Positions 26,792 through 34,288 of a stretch of 64,000 nt of DNA are shown here, one piece after another. Numbering within the stretch: the first letter of the stretch is position 1; the number at the start of each line of letters is the position of its first letter. The notes below the pieces were generated by a model. The model made no database searches and was not told where the DNA came from. It saw nothing but the letters and a program-made list of their open reading frames with translations. The stretch is from SHZI01 sp040080965 (GTDB lineage Bacteria > Pseudomonadota > Gammaproteobacteria > Steroidobacterales > GCA-2729495). A program made the translations under genes and the position numbers. The stretch is from NCBI GenBank assembly GCA_040080965.1, contig JBEBHH010000002.1, positions 124,001 to 188,000 of the forward strand, read 5' to 3'.

Positions 26792-26813
26792 CCGGGTGCA
26801 GTCCGGGTGCAGT
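26792..26813. promoter_or_regulatory. Tandem 11-bp repeats CCGGGTGCAGT x2 (integrase arm-site candidate, left)
   Basis: Two perfect head-to-tail copies lie between attL and the integrase gene. A closely related tandem pair (CAGGGTGCAGC/CAGGGTGCAGT) lies at 33274-33295 near attR in the same orientation. Directly repeated short sites inside both ends are what tyrosine integrases use as arm-type binding sites. A CCCGGA/TCCGGG hairpin (26781-26796) overlaps the first copy. Confidence 0.6.
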
Positions 26814-26866
26814 GACCCCGCTTTTTCCCCATAGTGGTGACCGTTAGTGCAACGGAGCGCCACTGC

Positions 26867-27940
26867 ATGGCAACCCTGATCAAGCGCCGGCGGGCCGATG
26901 GAGTCCTCGTCTATCGCGTCCAAGACCGGACGACCGGCTACCCCACCCTTTCCGAGACGTTCTCCGCCCTCAAGGACGCCCGCCAGTTCCTCCGGCGTGT
27001 GGAGGTGGATCGCCAGGCCGGGCTGGCCGGCATCAAGCGCGGCCGCCAGACCCTTAGTGATGCGATCAAGGACTTCACAGAGACGGCGGAGTTCCGGCAA
27101 CGGAAGTCCGGCAAGGACACGCAGCGGCACCTGGATTGGTGGATTGACCGACTGGGAGCCCTGCCCCTCTCCAAGATCACGCCGGACCTCATTGCCGACC
27201 ACCTGCACAAGCTCGAGGCTGACGGCCTGACGGGCTCCACCGTGAACCGCTACCGGTCCGCCCTCTCCCGGGTGTTCCGGTACACGGTAAAGACCCGCCG
27301 GTGGACCGATCACAACCCCTGCGGGATGGTGGAACGGCGGACCGAAGGCCGGCGCCGGGAGCGGGTCATCAAGCCGGCCGAGTGGACCGCATTGCTGAAG
27401 GCGGCGCGGGCGCTTGCGGCTGACAATCCGCCAGGCGCCACCCGGGCCCAGCTCGCCAACTTCCTGCGGGTCACGTACGGCACGGGCGCGCGGAGCGGCG
27501 AGGTTCACCGCCTTCGTTGGGAATATGTGGACCTCGAAGCCGGCCGGCTGGTGTTCCACGAAACCAAGACCGGCGATGCGCGAGCCGTTCCGTTGATTGG
27601 CGATGCCCTGGCTGCCGTTGCGGATCAGAGTGCGGCCCGGCGGGACGGGTGCCCTTGGGTGTTTCCGTCGCCTCTCACGGACCACGCACCCGCCTCGTTT
27701 GACGAATCGTTCCCCGAAGCCAGGCTGGCCGCGAAATTGAACACTCCCGATGCCCGCGGCGAAGTCCTGGTTATCCATTCCCTGCGGCACTCCGCGGCCA
27801 CGGAGGCAGGCCGCAACGGTGCGACCGCATTTGAGATTGCAGCCCTTACGGGCCACAAGACCCTGGCGATGGTGCAGCGGTACACCAAGACGGACGAAAC
27901 CCACGCCCTGGCGGCGTTGAATAAGCGGGCGCAGTCGTGA
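26867..27940 (+). CDS. Tyrosine-recombinase integrase
   Basis: A 357-residue site-specific recombinase. The N-terminus is an arm-binding type domain (MATLIKRRRADGVLVYRVQD). A SAM-like core-binding domain (residues about 60-150, TVNRYRSALSRVFRYTVKTR) and the catalytic domain follow: Arg in TYGTGARSGEVHRLRW, Lys in FHETKTGDAR, HxxR in IHSLRHSAATEAG, His in ALTGHKTLAMVQRY with the nucleophilic Tyr. The ATG at 26867 fits the family start; an in-frame start at 26834 is less likely. It catalyses integration into and excision from the tRNA-Leu 3' end next to it. Confidence 0.95.
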   Translation: MATLIKRRRADGVLVYRVQDRTTGYPTLSETFSALKDARQFLRRVEVDRQAGLAGIKRGRQTLSDAIKDFTETAEFRQRKSGKDTQRHLDWWIDRLGALPLSKITPDLIADHLHKLEADGLTGSTVNRYRSALSRVFRYTVKTRRWTDHNPCGMVERRTEGRRRERVIKPAEWTALLKAARALAADNPPGATRAQLANFLRVTYGTGARSGEVHRLRWEYVDLEAGRLVFHETKTGDARAVPLIGDALAAVADQSAARRDGCPWVFPSPLTDHAPASFDESFPEARLAAKLNTPDARGEVLVIHSLRHSAATEAGRNGATAFEIAALTGHKTLAMVQRYTKTDETHALAALNKRAQS

Positions 27941-28311
27941 GAAGGAAAGCACTTGCACTGTCCGGCAACCGCCGTCGCCCGAAGGTCGTCTTGAAACCAC
28001 CGCCGATCGATGGAGATTGGGACGAGTGGAAGGCAGAACTTGCATCCCGTATGGCTCCCGCAATTAGGCAGATTGCCGCGGCGGTGAAAGCGGATCCCAA
28101 TGAACTTTGGAAGGCGGGACCTCTCTTGGTTGACTTCGTATTACCCGAGACTCGGGGACGCCCGGCTAAGGTGACTGAGGCCGTCATGGCGGAATTCACC
28201 AACATGACTGAGCGGCGTATTCCGAAAAAGGTAGCCGCAGAGAGACTGGGCCTTGACCGCGAGACGATCAGGCGGGCAACCAAGCGAAGGAAATCGACGC
28301 CGCGAAAATAG
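27937..28311 (+). CDS. Helix-turn-helix protein of the island
   Basis: A 124-residue basic protein. Its GTG start overlaps the integrase stop (GTGA), so it is translationally coupled to integrase. The C-terminus has a helix-turn-helix-like segment IPKKVAAERLGLDRETIRRA followed by a basic tail. The N-terminal half has no recognisable domain. It could control integrase or act in excision; this is inference from position. Confidence 0.7.
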   Translation: MRRKALALSGNRRRPKVVLKPPPIDGDWDEWKAELASRMAPAIRQIAAAVKADPNELWKAGPLLVDFVLPETRGRPAKVTEAVMAEFTNMTERRIPKKVAAERLGLDRETIRRATKRRKSTPRK

Positions 28312-28388
28312 GCTGCAGTATTTCGCGGCAGTCTCACAGCCACGCAACTGGACAATTCACTTCGTCATTCAACACGACGGAGTGAACC

Positions 28389-28688
28389 ATGTCGCAGTCG
28401 TCCCCGGCCTTACTGAGCCCCGAGTACGGTGATTCCCTAATGACCGTGGCGCAATTCGCCGCGCGGTACCCCCACCTCTACAAGAACACGCACCGAGTCC
28501 GTTGGCTGGTACGCGACCGCACCACCAACGGACTGACTCAGTTTGGTGCCGTTGTCGAAGTGTTCAACGCCGGCGACCGCCCGGCAATCTACATTCACGT
28601 CCCGAGTTGGTTTGCCTGGATGCAGGCCGGCGGCAGCCAAGGTTCCCGGCAGCGGTCGCAGCGGGCTGCCATAGGCGGTGCGCCTTGA
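28389..28688 (+). CDS. Small DNA-binding protein, AlpA/excisionase-like
   Basis: A 99-residue protein with a winged-helix-like segment LMTVAQFAARYPHLYKNTHR followed by VRWLVRDRTTNGL and a beta hairpin ending YIHVPSWFAWM. The arrangement resembles small excisionase or AlpA-type regulators of integrative elements, but I cannot confirm the family. No overlap with its neighbours. Confidence 0.6.
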   Translation: MSQSSPALLSPEYGDSLMTVAQFAARYPHLYKNTHRVRWLVRDRTTNGLTQFGAVVEVFNAGDRPAIYIHVPSWFAWMQAGGSQGSRQRSQRAAIGGAP

Positions 28689-28738
28689 GATGCGAAAGCC
28701 CGGGCGGCGCTGGTCACGCCGCACCGGGCCAATTTGCG

Positions 28739-28966
28739 ATGGGGAATCGCGTGCCGGGAATGTTACCGCGCCTGACCGGTAACCGCTGCCTGTGCCGATC
28801 CTGCGGCCAGGTGTTCAGCAATCCTCGCAACTTTGACCGGCACCGCCGCCAGGGCGCGTGTTTGCATCCTTGTGCCGTGGGGCTGGTGCAGGTTGCAGGG
28901 ATCTGGAAGCGGCCCGCAATCCAAACGGCGGCAGCCCTGGCAAACATTCGTCGGGTGCGGGCATGA
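28739..28966 (+). CDS. Small zinc-finger protein (FDXHR type)
   Basis: A 75-residue protein with one Cys/His cluster CRSCGQVFSNPRNFDRHRRQ, then GACLHPC. The FDRHR core matches the small FDXHR-type putative zinc-binding proteins common in phages and islands. It starts at 28739 (an internal ATG at MLPRLTGNRC is possible), and its stop overlaps the next start (ATGA). Confidence 0.7.
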   Translation: MGNRVPGMLPRLTGNRCLCRSCGQVFSNPRNFDRHRRQGACLHPCAVGLVQVAGIWKRPAIQTAAALANIRRVRA

Positions 28967-29391
28967 CTGCCGACAACCTGATTGCCCGCCTGGAGCGTGT
29001 GCGCCAAACGGCACCGGGCCGGTGGCTGGCGCGCTGCCCGGCACATTCAGACCGCGGACCGTCACTGAGCGTCCGCGAGGTGCCGGACGGCCGGACCCTG
29101 GTGCATTGCTTTGCCGGGTGCGACCCCGAGTCCGTTCTCGAGGCGGTCGGGCTGAGGATGGCGGATCTATTCCCAGCAGGGGCCCGTACGCATCATGCCC
29201 CACCAACCCGGAGCCGTATTCCTGCGGCGGATCTGCTACGGGTAATCGAGCGCGACTCGCTGACCGTCGGCATTGGCGGCGCGCGATTCCTCGAGCGGCG
29301 GGAACTCACGGACGCCGAATGGCAAGTGCTGGCCTGGGCGGTCGGCAGGATTGCTGCCGCGGCAAATCATCTCCAAGAGATGCGCCGATGA
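28963..29391 (+). CDS. CHC2-type primase zinc-finger protein, no TOPRIM domain
   Basis: A 142-residue protein whose N-terminal half is the primase zinc finger: RWLARCPAHSDRGPSLSVRE followed by VHCFAGCDPESVLEAVGLRM. The C-terminal half (residues 75-142) is helical and carries no TOPRIM or polymerase motif. It overlaps both neighbours by 4 bp. Together with the following ATPase it looks like a primase-helicase cut into two proteins and reduced. Confidence 0.85.
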   Translation: MTADNLIARLERVRQTAPGRWLARCPAHSDRGPSLSVREVPDGRTLVHCFAGCDPESVLEAVGLRMADLFPAGARTHHAPPTRSRIPAADLLRVIERDSLTVGIGGARFLERRELTDAEWQVLAWAVGRIAAAANHLQEMRR

Positions 29392-30671
29392 GCGGGCTAG
29401 AGGACCAGCTACAGGCCGCGAGCCGCGCCCTCGAGGTGGCGGACGCCGGACCCGTCGTCCGCCTGATCGCGGCCGACAGCATCACGCCGCAGCCCATCAA
29501 CTGGCTATGGCCTGGCTGGATAGCCCGAGGCAAGTTGCACGTCCTGGCCGGTCCGCCCGGGGTTGGCAAGACAACTGTTGCCGTGAACCTGGCCGCTCTG
29601 GTATCGGCCGGCTGGACTTTCCCCGATGGCGCGCAGGCCGCGCCAGGCCATGTGCTGATCTGGTCCGGAGAGGACGACCCGGGCGACACGCTGGTACCGC
29701 GATTGGCGGTGAATGGCGCCGACCTGAGCCGAGTCCACTTTGTCGGCAGCCGCACGGACGGCACGCCGTTCGATCCGGCGTGGGATATGCCGGCACTACA
29801 GGCCGCCGTTGACCAGCTCCCGGAGCCACCCGTCTTGCTCCTGCTGGACCCGCTGGTATCCGCCGTCGCCGGTGATTCGCACAAGAACGCCGAGGTCCGC
29901 CGCTCGCTGCAACCTGTCGCAGACCTGGCTGGGGCCATAGGGTGCGCAGTACTGGGCATCACCCACTTCAGCAAGGGCACTGCCGGCCGCGATCCGGTGG
30001 AGCGTGTCAGCGGCAGCATTGCCTTTGGTGCCGTCGCCCGGATCGTTATGGGCGCTGCCAAGCTGCCGGACGATCACGCGGACGGTCCTGGTCGGATTCT
30101 GGTCCGGGCCAAAAGCAATCTTGGCGAGGATACCGGGGGCTTTCGGTACGAGCTGGAACAGTCACCCATGCCAGGCAATCCGCTGATCCTGGCGAGCCGT
30201 GTCTCCTGGCTGGGAGCTGTCGCCGGCCAGGCCCGTGACATCCTGGCAACCGCCGAGGTGTACCGGGACCCCGAGGAGCAGAGCGCCGTAACCGAGGCCG
30301 GGGAGTGGCTGCGGGAGAGCCTGCGAAGTGGGCCGCTCTCTGGCGCCACCCTTCAAGACCTCGCCCGAAAGGCGGGCATATCCCGGGCCACGCTGTACAG
30401 GGCGAAGCCTGCTGTTGGCGTCATCACTGAGTCCGGCGGGTTCGGCAAGGCGCGAATCTGGTCGCTGCCATCGGTTCCAACTGTCGCAACGCGGTCTAAC
30501 CCTGAGAACCTTGAGACACATGGAGGTCTTGAGACACATGGCGCCGCCAGTGGCAATCAGCGCCCCGGCAGTTGGACCGATCCCATGTGTCTCAGTCGCC
30601 TCACGTTGAACGCAACTGGCGCAAACGGCATCGCTGGCCATGCCGCCGCGTACGTCAGGGAGGCAATATGA
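29388..30671 (+). CDS. RepA-like AAA ATPase / replicative helicase
   Basis: A 427-residue protein. Walker A is VLAGPPGVGKTTVAVNL (residues 55-63 core) and Walker B is VLLLLDPLVSAVAG; a sensor-like GCAVLGITHFSKGTAG follows. This is the RecA-fold of RepA/AAA_25 helicases of plasmids and integrative elements. The C-terminal part (about 300-365) has a helix-turn-helix segment LQDLARKAGISRATLYRAK. It probably loads on the element's origin after excision. The start overlaps the primase-like gene (ATGA). Confidence 0.88.
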   Translation: MSGLEDQLQAASRALEVADAGPVVRLIAADSITPQPINWLWPGWIARGKLHVLAGPPGVGKTTVAVNLAALVSAGWTFPDGAQAAPGHVLIWSGEDDPGDTLVPRLAVNGADLSRVHFVGSRTDGTPFDPAWDMPALQAAVDQLPEPPVLLLLDPLVSAVAGDSHKNAEVRRSLQPVADLAGAIGCAVLGITHFSKGTAGRDPVERVSGSIAFGAVARIVMGAAKLPDDHADGPGRILVRAKSNLGEDTGGFRYELEQSPMPGNPLILASRVSWLGAVAGQARDILATAEVYRDPEEQSAVTEAGEWLRESLRSGPLSGATLQDLARKAGISRATLYRAKPAVGVITESGGFGKARIWSLPSVPTVATRSNPENLETHGGLETHGAASGNQRPGSWTDPMCLSRLTLNATGANGIAGHAAAYVREAI

Positions 30672-31141
30672 CCCCTGCCGCCATCATCGCTGCCGCCCGA
30701 CGCGAGGGCTTGGCGATCAGCCTCGAGGCGGGGAACCTGTGGGTGTCGGGCGAGCGTACGGTTGTAGACCGATGGCGGCCAGTTCTTCGCGCTGAGAAGC
30801 CCGCTATCGCGTTGCTCCTTAAGTCAGAGGAATGGACCGACTCCGCTCCGGACCTAGATCCGGGCTGGCGGCGTCGGGTCATCCTGGACACTTGGCACTG
30901 TGAGTGGTCTGCGGTTCGGCAATCCGCTGGCGACGTGCTGTCACCGCATCACGCACGCGAGTTCATTAGCTCGTTGGTCGCAACCTGGAATGCGGTCACC
31001 GGGGACAGACATACAAAGGCTGATTACCTGGCGGAATTGTCTAGCGCCGACTTCGTGGACACGGAGCTGATGACCCGCGGCGCGCTAGCCCTGTACGCCT
31101 GGACCCTGTGGCATAGGGATGCCACCCCGATTGGCGAATAG
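30668..31141 (+). CDS. TubC-docking-domain-like island protein
   Basis: A 157-residue protein. Its first ~55 residues (MTPAAIIAAARREGLAISLE, then GNLWVSG and KPAIALLLK) have the layout of the TubC N-terminal docking fold often found in mobile-element proteins. The rest, with a Trp-rich helix region (ILDTWHCEWSAVRQSAGD), is unassigned. It overlaps the ATPase stop by 4 bp, the third consecutive ATGA junction in this unit. Confidence 0.7.
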   Translation: MTPAAIIAAARREGLAISLEAGNLWVSGERTVVDRWRPVLRAEKPAIALLLKSEEWTDSAPDLDPGWRRRVILDTWHCEWSAVRQSAGDVLSPHHAREFISSLVATWNAVTGDRHTKADYLAELSSADFVDTELMTRGALALYAWTLWHRDATPIGE

Positions 31142-31226
31142 CGATACAGTTCGATTGGCATAACCTAGTGTGGAAACGTTAGGCGAATCAATCAATTGAC
31201 CCGCGAAGAATTGTAGGTACCCGCCG

Positions 31227-31463
31227 ATGCCACGCGAATGGACTACCGAGCAGCGCACCCACCAGGCGGAGCTATGCCGGCAGCACCGACCCTGGCGGTT
31301 CAGCACTGGCCCACAAACAGAGCGCGGGAAGCAGGACAGCTCACGAAATGCCCGCAAGCCGGCGTCAGTGGCGATGTACCTGTTCCTGAACGATACCGGC
31401 CAGTATCACGCCGCTCGGCTGATTTGGCGCCGGCTGTTCAGGCCAAGGCGGGCAGGAACCTGA
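31227..31463 (+). CDS. Small conserved island protein
   Basis: A 78-residue basic protein. HRPWRFSTGPQTERGKQDSS followed by RNARK matches a short motif (HRPWxxSTGPxTxxGKxxSxxNAxK) I know from many proteobacterial prophages and islands. Function unknown. It ends the plus-strand module; 31464-31583 holds nothing I can identify. Confidence 0.6.
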   Translation: MPREWTTEQRTHQAELCRQHRPWRFSTGPQTERGKQDSSRNARKPASVAMYLFLNDTGQYHAARLIWRRLFRPRRAGT

Positions 31464-31583
31464 ATCGGATCAGGCTGACTTCTGCCCCGGCTTCCACCAA
31501 GCGCGCTGGGTCTCATCTGGGCTGCCGTTGAGGGAGTTAAAGCGGGCAGGTTCAGCTAGAGATGTTGAGGCCGGTGACGCGTC

Positions 31584-32138
31584 TTACAGATTGTCGGCCT
31601 CGCCAGTGAGGCGTGTTTGATAGTTGATGTTAAATACTGTTGCGTCTTCGCTTCCGTCGCCAACTGAAAGGGCAAGGACGCTAATGTGTGTACCCCCGGA
31701 TAACCAATGACCATAGGCCCTTGAGAGACTAGAGGATGGTTTAAACGTTTTGGACAACTCCTGTCCGTATTTTTCTCGGAGTAAGTTACTGACCGAGTCA
31801 AAGAGGACCATAGCTTCAGTTGTGTCGGTAAGGTCCTTTGCCTTCAGAGTAACTTGCTGGAGGCGCTTATCTTGAAAATAGAAGATGGCCTTAAAGTCGT
31901 GACGGGCTATCGCAATATCCTCAAGTTCTCGAAGACCTCGCAGCTGCGTACCCGGGGCATCGTTCGGGCCACCCAGAACGCTTGGTTCTGAAGGTGTTAC
32001 CACGGTGGGGAACAATGAGTGAACTTGCTCAGGCGTCATCCCATATTTCGCCCCTCGCCATAGTTCCTGAGCGCTGGCTAATTGCTGGCTGAGCAGAAGG
32101 AATGCTCCGCAGAGGGCAGCGACGATTGGTGCGGTCAC
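31584..32138 (-). CDS. Exported protein of unknown function (island cargo)
   Basis: A 184-residue protein with a signal peptide (MTAPIVAALCGAFLLLSQQL, cleavage after ASA) and a mature beginning QELWRGAKYGMTPEQVHSLF, a layout seen in many small periplasmic or lipoprotein-like proteins (W-R-G-x-x-x-G-M-T-P-E-x-V). The base composition is clearly less GC-rich than the chromosome around the element. It lies 72 bp downstream of the PEP-CTERM gene on the same strand and is probably co-transcribed with it. Confidence 0.75.
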   Translation of the reverse strand: MTAPIVAALCGAFLLLSQQLASAQELWRGAKYGMTPEQVHSLFPTVVTPSEPSVLGGPNDAPGTQLRGLRELEDIAIARHDFKAIFYFQDKRLQQVTLKAKDLTDTTEAMVLFDSVSNLLREKYGQELSKTFKPSSSLSRAYGHWLSGGTHISVLALSVGDGSEDATVFNINYQTRLTGEADNL

Positions 32139-32210
32139 TAGTGCTCTCCAAGATTTAGTCTCAAGGTTCGACTGCTATTGCGCGGCTTTTCGCAAACGCC
32201 ACGCGGATAC

Positions 32211-33113
32211 TCACTCTACCTGCAATTCGATGACCTTCCGCCGCATCCACCCCATCACCCCGAGGGCGGACCCGAATAGCCAGAGAGCGGATGGAACTGG
32301 GACAACCGCGAGGGGGTCGCCGTCGATCACCGCCCAAGCGTGAACGTAGTAGTTGGTATCCGGAGGCACTGGCGCATCCATCGCGGCGGAATTCTTCCAC
32401 CAAATGCCCTGGTATCCCTCCCGCCAATGAAATATCCACGCGTCCGTCTCGCTCCAGGCTAAGCCCTCCCAGTAGAACGTCTGCAAGAGGTTGGCGAAGG
32501 GCCCGGGATTCTGGAAGCACGACGGGATGATTTGAACTCCGCCGTTCACAGGAAACGTGAGGCACTGCCCGCCCAGGCCCGCGGGGTAATAGCCGGCCAC
32601 ATTTCCAAGTGTGTTGTAGAAAAGATTGGCCATTTCGTGGGCTGTACTGCCGGCATACAACGTGCCAGCCGCACTAATGTTCCTGCCGTTGTCGGTTTCT
32701 CCAACCTGCGAGTCAAGAGAATTGAAGCTCACTCCATTGACCGGACGAATCGTCGGAAGTCGCCAACCTGTTTGGCCCAGATAAGCAGCACTGTTCATGG
32801 CATCAGTCCAGATGAAGGCCGTGTACCAGTTCATCTCCCCCTGCGGCCCCAATTCACCGGTATCGATGGAATTGTTACCGTTCACATCTGGATATATGGC
32901 GTTTCGCGGCAACCCAAACGACTCGGTCGCCGCAAGGTTCGCGTCCGCCGTCCAGGTGATATTGAGCGCATTGTCGTAATACGCTTGGTAGTCCGTCCCC
33001 CCTGACGTCAGTGGAGCCCGGCCAAGCAGCGCCGCTTGGGCCGGCCCTCCAAGAACCACGGTGGCCAGAACTGCGGACAGAAGGGCGATACGATCTTGAG
33101 CAGCCACGGGCAT
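32211..33113 (-). CDS. PEP-CTERM (VPxPxALWL type) surface protein (island cargo)
   Basis: A 300-residue exported protein: signal peptide at the N-terminus (IALLSAVLATVVLGGPAQAA), a mature domain with DNALNITWTADANLAA and GQTGWRLPTI of the Lcl/DUF1566 type seen in PEP-CTERM proteins, and the C-terminal sorting signal VPVPSALWLFGSALG then a hydrophobic stretch and MRRK. Such proteins are cleaved by an exosortase (EpsH/XrtA) that must be encoded elsewhere in the host. The gene is less GC-rich than the chromosome. Its presence on a mobile island is unusual. Confidence 0.88.
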   Translation of the reverse strand: MPVAAQDRIALLSAVLATVVLGGPAQAALLGRAPLTSGGTDYQAYYDNALNITWTADANLAATESFGLPRNAIYPDVNGNNSIDTGELGPQGEMNWYTAFIWTDAMNSAAYLGQTGWRLPTIRPVNGVSFNSLDSQVGETDNGRNISAAGTLYAGSTAHEMANLFYNTLGNVAGYYPAGLGGQCLTFPVNGGVQIIPSCFQNPGPFANLLQTFYWEGLAWSETDAWIFHWREGYQGIWWKNSAAMDAPVPPDTNYYVHAWAVIDGDPLAVVPVPSALWLFGSALGVMGWMRRKVIELQVE

Positions 33114-33238
33114 CTCCTTTGCAGATGTGCCGGGTCAGGCCTTGGCCGGGTGTTGACGCACCCGCCGAGGCCGATTCGTTTTGCCAATCCTACTGCCGCG
33201 TCCCAGATCACAATGGCGGACTTAACCTATGGGGGCCA

Positions 33239-33261
33239 TTCTCGAGGGCACAACTCGAGAA
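33239..33261. promoter_or_regulatory. Perfect inverted repeat TTCTCGAG-N7-CTCGAGAA
   Basis: 8-bp arms with a 7-bp spacer, about 125 bp upstream of the PEP-CTERM gene start and inside the right end of the island. It could be an operator for the cargo genes or a recombination-directionality site. Confidence 0.45.
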
Positions 33262-33273
33262 GAACCGCGGGGA

Positions 33274-33295
33274 CAGGGTGCAGCCAGGGTGCAGT
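33274..33295. promoter_or_regulatory. Tandem 11-bp repeats CAGGGTGCAG(C/T) x2 (integrase arm-site candidate, right)
   Basis: Counterpart of the pair at 26792-26813, with the same core GGGTGCAG, spacing and orientation. It ends with ACCCC as the left copy ends with GACCCC. Confidence 0.6.
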
Positions 33296-33355
33296 ACCCC
33301 ACACAAACCGTCACAACTCGACATTTCTTGCACACAGGCCAAAACCCCTACAGCA

Positions 33356-33368
33356 TAAGGCTTTCAGC
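33356..33368. repeat. 13-bp subterminal repeat TAAGGCTTTCAGC (right copy)
   Basis: Identical to 26741-26753 and in the same orientation, 43 bp inside attR. Confidence 0.55.
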
Positions 33369-33410
33369 GGCGTTGAGTTGTGCAGCGCGGTGCGCAAAAA
33401 CACCGGTTGC

Positions 33411-33469
33411 CGGACTCAAAATCCGTTGGTGGTGACACCGTGTGGGTTCAAGTCCCTCTCCCGGCACCA
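33411..33469. repeat. Right attachment repeat (attR), tRNA-Leu 3' fragment
   Basis: A perfect 59-bp copy of the 3' part of tRNA-Leu including CCA. It lacks the acceptor 5' strand and D arm, so it is not a functional tRNA. It marks the junction with the chromosome. Confidence 0.95.
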
Positions 33470-33494
33470 TTTCTTTCCTGCTCAGGCCAGTGCA

Positions 33495-34256
33495 TCAGCT
33501 GCGTTCACTGGCGTCCGCGCCGCGCTGAATGACCCGTCCCGAGCCCATCGACCGGGTCGACAGCTGCGTGGGCGTCGTGCGGAGGCGCACGTTCCCGGAG
33601 CCGAACATGGAAATCTCGGCATCGCCGGTGGGTGCAACGTCAGCATCGCCACTGCCGAAGATGCTGACATCCAGGTCGACGGTCTTGAGGTCGGCCAGCT
33701 CGGCCTCGCCAGAACCAAAGATCCGCAGCTCCAGCCTCTCGACGGAGCCACTTCCCCGCACGGTTCCACTGCCGCGGACATCGATCTCGATGGCCTCCTG
33801 GGACAAATTCATCAGGTTCAGGCTGCCGCTCCCGTTGAGGGCGACGCTGCGCAGCTCGGGCCCCTGCACTCGAACCTCGATCGAGGACTTGCCGGAAGAT
33901 CGCAAGGACCCGGCGAAGAAGATGTGGCCCCGGTCGATGCGCAGCTGGTCCACGCTGCCCTGCCGGCCCTTGACGGTCACGCGCCAGTCGGGCGCCGGCT
34001 CGTAGGAAACAAAACCGGGAATGTCGATCTCGACGGCGTCGCCGTTGGTCCAGGCCATCTCGCGGGTCACCAGGTCCCCCGAGTCGGTGAAGGGGCTACG
34101 TTCCGCCCACGGGCCGTGGGACGAGTCCCACCAGCCGTCGTCACCGGGCGGTCCGATCCACATGCCGTCTTCAGGGCTCAGCATGCTGGCCACCGAAAGG
34201 CTTAATGCCGAAATTGCCAGCCCGGCACACGCAACTACAACGAGCGACTTCGCCAT
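33495..34256 (-). CDS. Exported GIN-domain (DUF2807) protein
   Basis: A 253-residue protein with an N-terminal signal segment (MAKSLVVVACAGLAISALSL) and a C-terminal half made of repeated beta strands of the head GIN/auto-transporter-adhesin-like type: VALNGSGSLNLMNL, IDVRGSGTVRGSGSVERLEL, IFGSGEAELADL, IFGSGDADV, MFGSGNVRL. These GSG-rich repeats form a beta solenoid. It has a good ribosome binding site (GAGAGGAG). It is the third gene of a PadR-HAAS-GIN operon and probably an envelope protein of unknown role. Confidence 0.85.
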   Translation of the reverse strand: MAKSLVVVACAGLAISALSLSVASMLSPEDGMWIGPPGDDGWWDSSHGPWAERSPFTDSGDLVTREMAWTNGDAVEIDIPGFVSYEPAPDWRVTVKGRQGSVDQLRIDRGHIFFAGSLRSSGKSSIEVRVQGPELRSVALNGSGSLNLMNLSQEAIEIDVRGSGTVRGSGSVERLELRIFGSGEAELADLKTVDLDVSIFGSGDADVAPTGDAEISMFGSGNVRLRTTPTQLSTRSMGSGRVIQRGADASERS

Positions 34257-34288
34257 GATCGATCTCCTCTCGTAACACCGAGGCCCAG

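Larger units (their letters stand above)
33114..33410. other. Right-end control region of the element
   Basis: There is no credible gene in these 297 bp. They contain the promoter side of the PEP-CTERM gene, a perfect inverted repeat (33239-33261), the right tandem arm-site candidate (33274-33295) and the 13-bp subterminal repeat (33356-33368). They also hold three copies of an ACAACTC motif, two direct (33252-33256 region and 33311-33321) and one inverted (33372-33383). Confidence 0.55.
26722..33469 (+). mobile_element. Integrative element in tRNA-Leu, about 6.7 kb
   Basis: The segment is bounded by the 59-bp repeats. It contains, in order, a tyrosine integrase, a helix-turn-helix protein, a small DNA-binding protein, a zinc-finger protein, a CHC2-type primase zinc-finger protein, a RepA-like ATPase, a TubC-docking-like protein, a small conserved island protein, and on the opposite strand an exported protein and a PEP-CTERM protein. 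There are no phage structural genes, relaxase or type IV secretion genes. The element cannot be self-transmissible by a known route and looks like a satellite or a mobilised island. Confidence 0.9.

Noticed and set aside
33394..33469. A second tRNA-Leu gene near 33.4 kb
   Set aside because: Only the 3' 59 bp are present; the 5' acceptor strand and D arm are missing. It is the attR copy left by integration.
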